Source: a virus
IMG/VR virus record: IMGVR_UViG_3300023179_000230
Coordinates: 1-40,340 of that record
Strand: one strand, 5' to 3'
DNA length: 40,340 bases
This document shows, in pieces, positions 10,601-18,136 of the stretch. Each line of letters begins with the position of its first letter. The first letter of the stretch is position 1. A program made the position numbers and the translations under genes. Under the pieces are notes generated by a model. It did no database searches and was not told the DNA's origin. It saw only the letters and a program-made list of their open reading frames with translations.

Positions 10601-11577
10601 ATGCAAATGTTCAAGCATCTATAAATGATTCAAATTATATCATTGATGGCAGCTACTCAGTCCAGCTTCAATGCAATAAAGTTGATGTACCATTATCTGG
10701 CCTTCAAAAATCTTTAAATAGTAGACAGGCTTTATGGGGTGCAGAAGATGATACAACCATTACGACAGTTACATTATCAGCAAATTTAACCGCAAACGCT
10801 AATGTTGCTTACTATTCATCAGGTACAGATATCCCATTTCCAAAAGCTGGTTATATTAAAATTGGTAGTGAAATTATAAAATATAATTCTAAAACTGCAA
10901 ATTCATTTAATAACCTTGAAAGAGGACAATTTCAAACAACTGCTTCTTCACATATAATTAATGATGGCAATGCATCAAAAATTAGAGAAGTTAGATATTA
11001 CAATGTTAACTTTCAAAAAGCACCAGCATTTAATGTTCAAACACCATTTATTACAGCCATTCGTATTGATGAACCAGATTTGATTGAAATTCATAAATAT
11101 ATCCCATATGCATATGGTGCAGAGTTAATTATTGCAACAGCAAATACAGCGCCGGTTGAAAAAATAGTATTTATTCAAGGAACTGATAGAGAGACTCAAT
11201 ATCCATATGCTTTATCAATTGCTGGTATTCCAATTGAGATTACAGAACAGAATTCTGAGATTAAATCACAATCAGCGTCAGTTGCGGAAAGTATTAAAAA
11301 ATATGGCTTAAAAGATGTGACAATTCAAAGCAACTTTATAAATGATGCAATTCATGCTCAAAAAATTGCTGATTTTATAATTAGCAAAACTCAACTGCCT
11401 GTTCCAGTCCTAAATATAAATACAATTATTATGCCAAAAATTCAACTAGGTGATCGAATTAGAATATCTAATTTCACAGCCCTTGGAATTGTAAATACGG
11501 ATTATTGGGTGATATCATATAATAGAACAATTGGAAGTAGTTTTTCTCAACAAATGACATTGCGGCAGGTTTCATAA
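7645..11577 (+). CDS. Tail hub / minor tail protein with PA14-like and LamG-like domains
   Basis: A 1310-residue protein with a strong Shine-Dalgarno (GAGGAGG at 7633-7639). Residues about 140-238 resemble a discoidin (F5/8C) fold. Residues about 575-690 resemble PA14 (GGGVRLYLDDSLIINKW, then GVPRKIRIEFYHP). Residues about 755-925 resemble a LamG/concanavalin domain (FNHIVATYDGSKLYYYVNG, IDEFQIYN-like end). A short module ending RG..GT...H..G occurs twice, near residues 321-400 and 1040-1110. The last 165 residues (QLGDRIRIS, YWVISYNRTI, MTLRQV) resemble the C-terminus of phage tail hub proteins. I infer a tail-tip protein whose inserted domains bind host surface glycans. The domain calls are by motif reading only. 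Confidence 0.75.
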   Translation: MITIDQYAKDLSSDFNNAIAAKAQKIKPKVIITWLDSRHLDSLTVSTNSAHANTSYPNIGFFFSPSDAFNGIERQSFTWAVAGAKDKNGDIIKADGSWYTMPSLITTDLANTQIGGNLEFGWWSGSQSNSSAHNTYTGYGFATDPYIEASFAVRKVNKIRVITSEYYGKISNYTLNAYDNSNNLVTSQTGLIQSNSYYKDHILSSALSTQNIAKIRVTVHSTQNPSDYARIQEIIPIYEEDMSNYVISMSVNRTRDVHETSLPIGGSETGNATIEFDNTTKKFNIFDNSSEFGKYLKKELKVDVYSGWRIKKPSDADIDNIFLSTFLTANANSSTTTLYVNDISIFPTGGAGNYFTAVIDQGNQSEEIILCSGTTSPNILNVVTRGYAGTDPVSHNNSASVKFEVYEYVKNGTYYIDEWNASSSGMTVGASMQDWTKFLTEKNIKYGFLLQNAFVGDAVKNILLRSNFPQADIEKLNKYSQGALERGAIASYSFKEETIDRSGNSIIPSNGLRARLWGMPSNKKDMAVKDILADALDRQLTNLDLALGETRFVSPSYVALSKNISSNSSNALQLVDYSFTGNNGTVYSDYYNGVVDGYYIPLASGNQNLVIYITGGGVRLYLDDSLIINKWITHESNTRIASSTVNLTAGVPRKIRIEFYHPYNNGSSSNFRLALYKVIGAGSDTLVTANECTTVVPFDAIGVRNGSTDLTVADAYHMRNNGVYVNNPKLSQPTGLISEDNDTSVLLESNAYIRIPFHDSINITNSNSNLYTGKWTFEFYGKFNSGSFSGDGEYISNWSNATPSNGFEFFNNASTNGFKIKTLSNSSVITETVSSNTALSSNTFNHIVATYDGSKLYYYVNGDLKSNTTITGSPISFTGDITIGGRGASFTANTGESNPSTIRSFTVDEFQIYNQYLTSTQIKDRYSEAQIQPLTNFAFLYGNNSTLRALLDDITFADLGRLYIDELGKAKYEHFYRFFESSIAQHANVQASINDSNYIIDGSYSVQLQCNKVDVPLSGLQKSLNSRQALWGAEDDTTITTVTLSANLTANANVAYYSSGTDIPFPKAGYIKIGSEIIKYNSKTANSFNNLERGQFQTTASSHIINDGNASKIREVRYYNVNFQKAPAFNVQTPFITAIRIDEPDLIEIHKYIPYAYGAELIIATANTAPVEKIVFIQGTDRETQYPYALSIAGIPIEITEQNSEIKSQSASVAESIKKYGLKDVTIQSNFINDAIHAQKIADFIISKTQLPVPVLNINTIIMPKIQLGDRIRISNFTALGIVNTDYWVISYNRTIGSSFSQQMTLRQVS

Positions 11578-11579
11578 TT

Positions 11580-13001
11580 ATGAATGAATCTTCAATATAT
11601 TTTTTCCCCGGTGGAGGTCATAACCATAATGGCGAAAGCTCTTCTTTGATTGATACAAGTGCATATTCATTATTTGATTTTAATTTTGGATTTCAGGGAG
11701 CTCCAAATCGTGTATATAGACAAGAATTGAATTTTAATGGATTTAAACAACTAATTGTCAATACTGTTAATGATTCAATCTTAGAACCAGCTGGACTCGT
11801 GCTTCAACCGGGCGTTGTAAATGGCAATGCTCACATTATTGCTGGAAGTATTACAGGTACAGAGATTGCCGCAGATAGCATTACTGCAAATAATATTGCC
11901 GCTGGAACAATTACTGCTGATGAATTAGCATCAAATATAATTCTTGTAAATAACTTTATAAGAAGTAATAATTTTAATGGAACAATTGCATCAAATGGAA
12001 TTATTACAAGTGATGGCTCCACAGGGTGGGCAATAACATGGGCTGGCGATGCTGTGTTTGATAGTACTGTAATACGAGGCACGATAACTGCTGGTGCAAT
12101 TTATATTAATACAAATAATTATTGGTATTCTAATGGTAATTTTAAAGTCGGTAATAATACAGATTCATTAATATTTGATGGAAGTGATCTCACACTTACT
12201 GGTGAAATTAATGCAACTACTGGAACGATTGCTGGATGGGAAATTGGACCAGGTGATTATTTGCGCACAGGTGGAAGTTTTCTTGGAGATATGACCATTG
12301 GAGAAATTGAAGATGGTGTTCGTGTTGGAATGGAAATTAATGGTCCAAGTGGACCGGGGCAAAATGGATATTCTGCGAGAATTCAATATGATTATATATC
12401 TATTGAGCAAGCAACTGGTGATAATGTAATTCTCTATCCAAATGGAGATATTGTATCTACCGGTCTTTTAGATGTTTTTGATATAGATTGTGCTGACATA
12501 ACAGCTGATGAAATAACTACAACCGACATGATTACATGTGGTGGCACTGGTGTTTATTATAATGCTTCAAATTTATCAGGTAGTAGATTTGGAATAGCAT
12601 TTGGTTGGGATAATGGGTCTGGAGATCTGTCATGTATTGTAAATAATGATGCAAATGTCGATCCGTATTTTACCCCAGATGGGTATTATTCAGATAGAAG
12701 GCTAAAAGAAAATATTATCAATGTCAGTAGTGATTTATTAGAAAGAATATATTCTATAAAGACTTATCAATTTAAATATAAAGATGACATCCCGTATCCG
12801 TGGATTGCTGGTAAAAATGGAACAGGCGTTATTGCTGACGAATTTGCCGAGCTATTTCCAGAATACGTGGAAAACCTTGACAAACCAGAAAAATATCAAC
12901 AGGTTGTTTATGTTAAATCAATACCGTTATTACTAACAGCAATTACTGATTTAAATACAAGAATTAAAGCATTAGAGCAGCAATTGGGGTATAATAGTTA
13001 A
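11580..13001 (+). CDS. Tail fibre protein with C-terminal S74 intramolecular chaperone
   Basis: A 473-residue protein. Residues about 77-120 hold the repeated pattern SITGTEIAADSITANNIAAG, common in the shafts of trimeric phage fibres. The C-terminal 105 residues match the peptidase S74 domain: SDRRLKENI places Ser371 and Lys376 at the Ser-x4-Lys spacing of the endosialidase catalytic dyad, followed by GVIADEFAELFPE and a terminal coiled coil (LNTRIKALEQQL). In this family the domain trimerises the fibre, then cuts itself off. The middle third probably carries receptor-binding surfaces but resembles nothing I know. The start lies 3 bases after the previous stop, so translation is probably coupled. 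Confidence 0.88.
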   Translation: MNESSIYFFPGGGHNHNGESSSLIDTSAYSLFDFNFGFQGAPNRVYRQELNFNGFKQLIVNTVNDSILEPAGLVLQPGVVNGNAHIIAGSITGTEIAADSITANNIAAGTITADELASNIILVNNFIRSNNFNGTIASNGIITSDGSTGWAITWAGDAVFDSTVIRGTITAGAIYINTNNYWYSNGNFKVGNNTDSLIFDGSDLTLTGEINATTGTIAGWEIGPGDYLRTGGSFLGDMTIGEIEDGVRVGMEINGPSGPGQNGYSARIQYDYISIEQATGDNVILYPNGDIVSTGLLDVFDIDCADITADEITTTDMITCGGTGVYYNASNLSGSRFGIAFGWDNGSGDLSCIVNNDANVDPYFTPDGYYSDRRLKENIINVSSDLLERIYSIKTYQFKYKDDIPYPWIAGKNGTGVIADEFAELFPEYVENLDKPEKYQQVVYVKSIPLLLTAITDLNTRIKALEQQLGYNS

Positions 13002-13679
13002 ATGGCATACGAAAATTATACATTTGTTTCTTGGACAGACGGTAGCCCAATTACCGGCGAGCGTTTACAGCAAATGTCTACTAATATTCAACAAGTAAAA
13101 GAGGCTACTGATGATAGACCTCAGGGGTTGAAAAAATATAAAGCGGTTACATCTGGTAGTGGTAATTTTACAGATTTTTCTACAACCCATGAAATTATTT
13201 CTCTTAAAGACGAAACAAGTACAGGTGGAGCTGATAGAAGAGTTTCAATTGATGGCAATAGATACTATAAGGTCACATTAAATTTTACAGGCTTTATAAT
13301 TGATGCTAAGGGCGCAGAAGATTCTTATTATGTTGTTTCATTACATCACGGTACACATGGTGGTGCAAATACAATGATTTATTCCGCTGAATTTACACCG
13401 CCAATTTTTGCTTATATTAATGTTGCAAGTCTTGGTGGTAGTGCGACAATTAGTAATATTGCTTTGCGAAGTGATTCATATGATAGCAAATTTGGTGCTG
13501 GTTGTCATTCTGTTGTTCTTGCAAGCGATAGTGCTGGTTTTACAAATAGATCTTTCTTTGCTGCTGTAAATAGATTCCAAGGTGCAAGTTCTGCAAATGC
13601 ACCAGCTTATAGCATTCCAGCATCCTCTGGTACTAGGGAATTGCAATTGTATGTTGAAGATATCGGAGGAATTGCCTGA
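13002..13679 (+). CDS. Minor tail protein, unknown fold
   Basis: A 225-residue protein whose start directly follows the fibre stop. It opens with YTFVSWTDGSPITGERLQQM, a form seen at the start of minor tail proteins in many actinobacteriophages, followed by a short helix and a beta-rich, Gly/Ser/Thr-rich body without cysteine motifs other than a single Cys near residue 168. The location at the end of the tail operon supports a virion role, possibly a fibre accessory or a second receptor-binding protein. No catalytic motif is visible. The call is by composition, context and the N-terminal motif. Confidence 0.6.
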   Translation: MAYENYTFVSWTDGSPITGERLQQMSTNIQQVKEATDDRPQGLKKYKAVTSGSGNFTDFSTTHEIISLKDETSTGGADRRVSIDGNRYYKVTLNFTGFIIDAKGAEDSYYVVSLHHGTHGGANTMIYSAEFTPPIFAYINVASLGGSATISNIALRSDSYDSKFGAGCHSVVLASDSAGFTNRSFFAAVNRFQGASSANAPAYSIPASSGTRELQLYVEDIGGIA

Positions 13680-13690
13680 AAAAATCAACT

Positions 13691-14101
13691 TTGGCATCAC
13701 AACGTCAAGATGTCAAATGGAATGATCGCGCTCCGATGGGTGAAGGTAGCCCAAATTATCGCGGTGGAAAATATATTGATGATAAAGGTTATGTTAGAGT
13801 TTTAAAACCAGATCACCCCAAAAATATTCGTGGTTACGCATATGAGCATAGGCTTGTAATGGAAAAATATCTTGGTCGTTTTTTAGAAGGGTGGGAAACC
13901 GTTCATCATATAAATGAAATTAAAATTGACAATCGACTAGACAATCTCTTCTTGTGTTCTCACAAAGAACACAGCGCAATTCATCGTGAGGGAATTAAAT
14001 TGTCTGATGATCATCGTAAAAAATTGCGTGAAATGGCGTATAATAATAAACCTCATACACGAAAAAGAAATTTTGCAAAAAATATACCCAGAAAAAAATG
14101 A
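13691..14101 (+). CDS. HNH endonuclease (homing type)
   Basis: Residues 45-100 carry a typical HNH core: EHRLVMEKYLGR, then ETVHHINEIKIDNRLDNL, then CSHKEHSAIH. The paired His residues and the Asn of IDNRLDNL are as expected for the beta-beta-alpha metal site. The basic C-terminal tail (HRKKLREM...RKRNF) would bind DNA. Such free-standing nucleases often lie between phage modules and spread by homing. The start is uncertain: TTG at 13691 opens the frame as used here, but the only good Shine-Dalgarno (GGAGGA, 13665-13670) lies 5 bases before an in-frame CTG at 13676. The first in-frame ATG is at 13736. The frame is open through all three. Confidence 0.85.
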   Translation: MASQRQDVKWNDRAPMGEGSPNYRGGKYIDDKGYVRVLKPDHPKNIRGYAYEHRLVMEKYLGRFLEGWETVHHINEIKIDNRLDNLFLCSHKEHSAIHREGIKLSDDHRKKLREMAYNNKPHTRKRNFAKNIPRKK

Positions 14102-14162
14102 AAGTTAGCGTAATTTCACGGTATCAATGTGATATCCTTGCAGCAGGAGCTGATAAATCCTT

Positions 14163-15332
14163 ATGAAAATATGCGAAGCAGAAGGCTGCAACCAGCAGTT
14201 TGAACCAAAGGCCGCTAATCACAAATACGCCGACAAGGATTGTCGGAAGTCAATTGATATTAGCGGTATATGTAAATTTAGAAGAGAGAAAGGTTTATTT
14301 GAAGTGCCAGTAAATCCAGTAACAGGCGAAGTTCCAAAGACTGATGCCGAATTAAAAGTTGCTTATTCCAAACTTCTTACCGAATATAAGAAAGTTAAGG
14401 AAAAGAGTGATGACTTTGTAGATGCAATCTTCAGAGCAGTCAAAGAGGATATTAATTCCTCTAAGAAAGTTAAGATTCCTAAGCCAAAGATTATCAAAAG
14501 TAAAGGCACTCCAGAAGTTGCGGTTGCAATTTTATCTGATTGGCAGTTGGCTAAAATTACACCGGATTATAATTCACAAATTTGTGAAGAAAGAATTTAC
14601 AAGTTTGCAGAAAAGATCGTTCATCTTACTAATATTCAGCGTAAAGATCATCCAGTTAATGAATTGAGAATCTGGGCGCTTGGAGATATTGTTGAGGGAG
14701 AACTTATATTTCCGGGGCAGTCATTCCTTGTTGATGGTGGTCTATACCGCCAAATCACAGTTGATGGTCCTAGAATCATGAAGAATTTTATTAACATTAT
14801 GTTGGAAAATTTTGAGAAGGTTACATTTGTTGGTGTAATTGGCAATCATGGTGCAATTGGCGGCAGAGCTAGAAGAGATCATGATCCAGAAACAAACGGC
14901 GATAGAATGCTATATCGGATTACACAATTGATGTTTGAAAAAGAACCAAGAGTGAAGTTCATTATTCCAGATGGAAGAGGTGAGCGTCACTGGTATGCTG
15001 TTGATAAGGTTGGCAAATACAAAGCCTTGCTATGTCATGGAGACCAATTTGGAAGCCTTTCATCATTTTATGCCTTCCAAAAGAAAGCTTATGGGTGGAA
15101 AATTGGTGCAGTTGATGAAGACTTTGACGATATTTATATTGGGCATTTTCACACTCCGACCAAGATGACATTTAATACTGTTCAGTTAAGAATTTCTGGA
15201 AGCCCAGAATCTGTTAATACCTATGCTGCAGAAACCCTTGCCGCTGTTGGGAGACCATCACAAACACTCCTATTTGTTCATCCAGAAAAAGGAATGGTAA
15301 CAGCAGAATACAACTGTTGGCTTGATCAATGA
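14163..15332 (+). CDS. Calcineurin-like metallophosphoesterase with N-terminal cysteine motif
   Basis: A 389-residue protein. The phosphoesterase motifs are in order: SDWQ (D126), GD at D175, GNH (N228, H229), HGD (H292) and GHFH (H328, H330). They would bind two metals and cut phosphodiesters. The first motif is D-W-Q instead of the usual D-x-H, so one metal ligand of the standard set is changed; similar DWQ forms occur in phage proteins of this type. Residues 4-27 (CEAEGC...DC) resemble a small zinc site and are followed by a basic helical linker. Substrate is unknown; a nuclease or DNA-processing role is inferred from its place before the replication genes. AGGAG precedes the ATG by 13 bases. 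Confidence 0.82.
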   Translation: MKICEAEGCNQQFEPKAANHKYADKDCRKSIDISGICKFRREKGLFEVPVNPVTGEVPKTDAELKVAYSKLLTEYKKVKEKSDDFVDAIFRAVKEDINSSKKVKIPKPKIIKSKGTPEVAVAILSDWQLAKITPDYNSQICEERIYKFAEKIVHLTNIQRKDHPVNELRIWALGDIVEGELIFPGQSFLVDGGLYRQITVDGPRIMKNFINIMLENFEKVTFVGVIGNHGAIGGRARRDHDPETNGDRMLYRITQLMFEKEPRVKFIIPDGRGERHWYAVDKVGKYKALLCHGDQFGSLSSFYAFQKKAYGWKIGAVDEDFDDIYIGHFHTPTKMTFNTVQLRISGSPESVNTYAAETLAAVGRPSQTLLFVHPEKGMVTAEYNCWLDQ

Positions 15333-15568
15333 AAAACATTTTTATACCAAAACTTAAGGCATATTATACTCCTCACGATATTCGTTGCTCGCACTGTAAC
15401 AACAAAATGCTTGCAGGTATTCAATACTATGCAATGAAAACAATTTGGATTGAATTTTCATGTGTTGGATGCGCAAGAGGCGGAGATGTTGAACTAAAAG
15501 AACTTAATGCAATATTAAGAGAGTTTGGCTTTAGTCCAGTGAGAGAAAGATATGTTGTTTCAAAATAA
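15329..15568 (+). CDS. Small zinc-ribbon protein
   Basis: A 79-residue protein starting inside the previous stop (ATGA). It has two CxxC knuckles, CSHC at residues 20-23 and CVGC at 45-48, separated by a short beta-like stretch (YYAMKTIWIEF). This is a zinc-ribbon layout. The C-terminal 30 residues are helical and charged. It could be a small nucleic-acid or protein-binding factor. I do not recognise a specific family. It is translationally coupled to the phosphoesterase, so the two may act together. Confidence 0.7.
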   Translation: MKNIFIPKLKAYYTPHDIRCSHCNNKMLAGIQYYAMKTIWIEFSCVGCARGGDVELKELNAILREFGFSPVRERYVVSK

Positions 15569-15989
15569 GGTTATTACAAATAAATTTTACATTTATGCAA
15601 ATCATTTTGTAAAAGTAAAAAAAGTTAATAAGTCATCATCCAAGATTACACTTGTTAATCTTCTTGATAATTCTATAATTGATATCCCGCTAAAATCTTC
15701 AGATTTATTGCTAAAACGGATATATACGGTTGGCGAAGTTGCTAAAATCGTTGAGCGACAACCGAATACGCTTCGTAAATACGAACGAAAAAATCTTATT
15801 ACTTCACCAAAGAAATTTGGTGATGCATATAAGGGCTATAAAAATTGGAGATATTATGAGGAATCCGATGTGTATGATATTGTTGAGTTTTTCAATGGTA
15901 GAGTACAAGGTAGACCAATTAATAAAACCAAAGGTTTTGTAGCAACTAAAATCAAAACATTAAATCAAAAAGTCAAACTACACAAATAG
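15552..15989 (+). CDS. MerR-like helix-turn-helix DNA-binding protein
   Basis: A 145-residue protein. Residues 58-112 fit a MerR-type winged helix: YTVGEVAKIVERQPNTLRKYERKN, then a wing with NWRYYEESDVYDI. The Arg-Tyr pair before the acidic residues matches the usual R-Y-(Y/F) wing motif. The N-terminal 55 residues are a small basic beta-rich domain (KITLVNLLDNSIIDI). No C-terminal effector-binding domain is present, so it resembles excisionase or terminase-like MerR minimal regulators more than metal sensors. It overlaps the previous gene by 17 bases and has GAGAGAAAGA before the ATG. It is one candidate for the protein that binds the repeated intergenic dyads, but nothing in the sequence links them directly. 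Confidence 0.7.
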   Translation: MLFQNKVITNKFYIYANHFVKVKKVNKSSSKITLVNLLDNSIIDIPLKSSDLLLKRIYTVGEVAKIVERQPNTLRKYERKNLITSPKKFGDAYKGYKNWRYYEESDVYDIVEFFNGRVQGRPINKTKGFVATKIKTLNQKVKLHK

Positions 15990-15997
15990 GAGATACC

Positions 15998-16204
15998 ATG
16001 AAAGAAAATAACGGCACTGAAATTTGGGCATCAATTGGCATTACCAAAAATCTTGGTAATTATGAGTCATTGAGACTTGATGCAGGTGCAAGAACTTCGG
16101 CTAAGTCTCTTGATGATGCAGAGGCATGGGCTAAACTTTGGGAATCCATTGATTCTCAGATTGAAGCTAAGTTGCAAGAACTTGATAATGAAAAACAGCA
16201 ATAG
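15998..16204 (+). CDS. Small conserved-looking phage protein, function unknown
   Basis: A 68-residue protein with a good ribosome site (AGGAGAT, 15988-15994). The motif WASIGITKNLGNYESLRLD, followed by an acidic helix (DDAEAWAKLWESIDSQIEAKL), resembles small proteins I associate with actinobacteriophage replication regions, always of unknown function. The first half looks like two beta strands, the second a single amphipathic helix that could dimerise. Its end overlaps the start of the WhiB-like gene by 17 bases. Confidence 0.65.
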   Translation: MKENNGTEIWASIGITKNLGNYESLRLDAGARTSAKSLDDAEAWAKLWESIDSQIEAKLQELDNEKQQ

Positions 16205-16493
16205 TCAGGGTTGGCAAGAGTCTGCGATCTGTATCAAAGATAAAAACTCTAAGTATTGGCTATCTTACAATATAAAACATATTGAATATGCAAAGGAGGG
16301 TTGCAAGGCATGCACAGTAAGATCTTCATGCCTTGCAAATGCTCTCAGCCAAGAGTTTTTTACTGGTGTAAATGCTGGCATCTCGGAATGGGATTTTTTA
16401 AATAAAACATGGAAAGAGGTGAAAAGTGTCAGAAAATCTAACTGGTCAAGAAGTGATGCAACACTTCGTAAGTTGTTGCAAGAAGCGAAGTAA
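16188..16493 (+). CDS. WhiB-like iron-sulfur transcription factor
   Basis: A 101-residue protein. Cys15, Cys39, Cys42 and Cys48 are spaced C-x23-C-x2-C-x5-C, the pattern that holds the [4Fe-4S] cluster of WhiB-like (Wbl) proteins. FFTGVNAGISEWDF at 57-70 stands where Wbl proteins have their G[VI]WGG turn; here the Trp is lost. A basic tail (VRKSNWSRSDATLRKLL) would contact DNA. Host Wbl proteins bind the primary sigma factor, and phage members can modulate host transcription. The start at 16188 removes 37 out-of-register residues of a longer open frame that overlaps the previous gene. This gene is the best host clue in the window. Function as a regulator is inferred from the family. Confidence 0.85.
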   Translation: MKNSNSQGWQESAICIKDKNSKYWLSYNIKHIEYAKEGCKACTVRSSCLANALSQEFFTGVNAGISEWDFLNKTWKEVKSVRKSNWSRSDATLRKLLQEAK

Positions 16494-16737
16494 GTTATTC
16501 GTTCCAGATAGTCCTCGTCAAGAGCAAGTGTGTGATGCACTTGCTGATTTTTATAATAAAGAGGTTCTATTTGATGCGATAGACGAATTTACAAAGGCAA
16601 ATCCCGGACCTTTTATTGTCTTTGATTTTGCAATACAGTCAAAGAAATATATTGACCATGTTACATTAGAGAAAAAGTCTAGGGATAAATTTATTAGCAT
16701 AGTCCAAGAAACAAAGAAAAGAATGGAGCAGGAGTGA
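16426..16737 (+). CDS. Unknown protein before the helicase, possible helicase loader
   Basis: A 103-residue protein with a GTG start and AAAGAGGTG just before it, overlapping the WhiB-like gene by 68 bases. It is almost wholly helical with a CC pair at residues 17-18 and a basic-acidic C-terminal helix (KKSRDKFISIVQETKKRM). It ends within the start of the helicase gene (GTGA overlap). Helicase loaders of phages are often small helical proteins encoded immediately before the DnaB-type helicase, so that role is possible. It rests on position alone; no ATPase motif is present. Confidence 0.55.
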   Translation: MSENLTGQEVMQHFVSCCKKRSKLFVPDSPRQEQVCDALADFYNKEVLFDAIDEFTKANPGPFIVFDFAIQSKKYIDHVTLEKKSRDKFISIVQETKKRMEQE

Positions 16738-17951
16738 ACTACGAAGTTAGATTGCTTAATGCAGTTGTTGATAGCGGAAATTATATTGAGGCGATTAGTG
16801 AAGGCGCTGAGAATGTCTTTTTAGAATATAAGGACATTTGGAATTTTGTTGTAAAGCATCATGATGAGCATGGCAAAGTGCCATCAAAAGATACAATTAA
16901 ACATCATTTTCCAGACTTTGATTTTATTTCAACTCCTGAGCCATTAAAGTATTATCTTGATGAAGCAAAGCGTGAATCTCTTGCATATCAAACAAGAGTT
17001 ATTGTTTCTAAATCTAACAATATCTTAAATGAACTTGGAGCTAAAGATGCTTTATCTTTCTTGATGGAACAAACTTCAAAACTTTATAAGTTCTCAAGCA
17101 GTCTTAAAGATAGCGATTTGGCTGGAGAATGGCAAGATCGTGTAAAAGATTTGCGTGAGCGCTCTGAACGCGATCAGAACGATTTTATGGGCATCCCCAG
17201 CGGTATTAGTGTTATTGATAAAACATTTGGAGGCTGGCAACCGGGTGACTTTATTGTTTTGCTTGGCTGGACAGGTGTTGGCAAATCGTTTATTGCAAGA
17301 CTATTTGCAGTAAATGCATGGAGGGCCGGATATAGACCATTAATTATTTCTCTTGAAATGAATAAGCAACAAGAAGGTCAAAGACTTGACACATTGCTCA
17401 CTAATGGCGACACCTCATTCAATAACACCGACCTTGTTCGTGCCAATCCAGCAATTGTTGATGCTTATGAACAATGGGCTCAAAAAACATTTGAAGGCAA
17501 GCATCCAATTCATCTTGTTACATCAGAAGGTCTTGAAACAGCAGACCAAATGATGGTACAAGCAAAGATTGATCAATATCATCCTGATTTAGTTATTCTT
17601 GATTATCATGGATTGTTTGATGATGCATCAGGCGCTAAGACTGAGACTGAGAAGGCAAAGAATCTTTCTAAGGCGTTTAAACGATTGGCTGTTAAGAATG
17701 CAGTACCAATTATTGATGTTGCTGCAGTAACAATGTCCGAAGGTCATTCCGAAAGACCGCCGGAGCTTGAAGAGGTCGCTTGGAGTAAACAGTTGGCTTA
17801 TGACGCTGACTTGGTGTTGGCTATTCATAGAGAGCCATCATCTGATTTATTCCAAGTGGTATCAAGAAAAGTAAGAAGAGCAACGCACTTTGCGTTTTAT
17901 CTTAGATGGAATCTAGAGACTGGTAAATGGTCAGAGGAGTGGGATTTCTAA
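16734..17951 (+). CDS. dnaB: DnaB-type replicative DNA helicase
   Basis: A 405-residue protein. The RecA-like core has Walker A GWTGVGKS (G178-S185, Lys184), Walker B LVILDYHG (Asp290) and a later segment VPIIDVAAVTM with ELEEVAWSKQLAYDADLVLAI, matching motifs H3 and H4 of the family. MGIPSGISVIDKTFGGWQPGDF before Walker A is the typical entry to this core. The N-terminal 140 residues are a helical domain that would bind the primase. As in homologues it should form a hexameric ring that unwinds DNA at the fork. The GTG start overlaps the previous stop. The primase follows almost at once, so the two form a replisome pair. Confidence 0.92.
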   Translation: MNYEVRLLNAVVDSGNYIEAISEGAENVFLEYKDIWNFVVKHHDEHGKVPSKDTIKHHFPDFDFISTPEPLKYYLDEAKRESLAYQTRVIVSKSNNILNELGAKDALSFLMEQTSKLYKFSSSLKDSDLAGEWQDRVKDLRERSERDQNDFMGIPSGISVIDKTFGGWQPGDFIVLLGWTGVGKSFIARLFAVNAWRAGYRPLIISLEMNKQQEGQRLDTLLTNGDTSFNNTDLVRANPAIVDAYEQWAQKTFEGKHPIHLVTSEGLETADQMMVQAKIDQYHPDLVILDYHGLFDDASGAKTETEKAKNLSKAFKRLAVKNAVPIIDVAAVTMSEGHSERPPELEEVAWSKQLAYDADLVLAIHREPSSDLFQVVSRKVRRATHFAFYLRWNLETGKWSEEWDF

Positions 17952-18136
17952 TGGATAATGTTATTATTGGAGCAGCAGTCGATATAGAAACAATAGCAAG
18001 ATTAAGACCTTGGCTAGAAGAAGAAGCAAGAAAGAAAAATGGACTAACAGGAACAACAAAACTATTTACAGATTATGATAAAGACAAGAACATATTCAAC
18101 TTTAAAATCGTATTCGCAGATGAATCTCAGGGATGA
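17951..18136 (+). CDS. Small unknown protein between helicase and primase
   Basis: A 61-residue protein. ATG at 17951 overlaps the helicase stop (TAATG). An in-frame ATG 24 bases upstream lies inside the helicase gene and is less likely. The sequence starts with a short hydrophobic stretch (NVIIGAAVDIETIA), continues with a charged helix and ends in a beta-like segment (NIFNFKIVFADES). No family is recognised. The tight overlaps on both sides make it likely to be translated. Confidence 0.5.
   Translation: MDNVIIGAAVDIETIARLRPWLEEEARKKNGLTGTTKLFTDYDKDKNIFNFKIVFADESQG

Noticed and set aside
18075-18119. Earlier start for the primase
   Set aside because: It would add 15 residues that overlap the previous gene in another frame and resemble no primase N-terminus.
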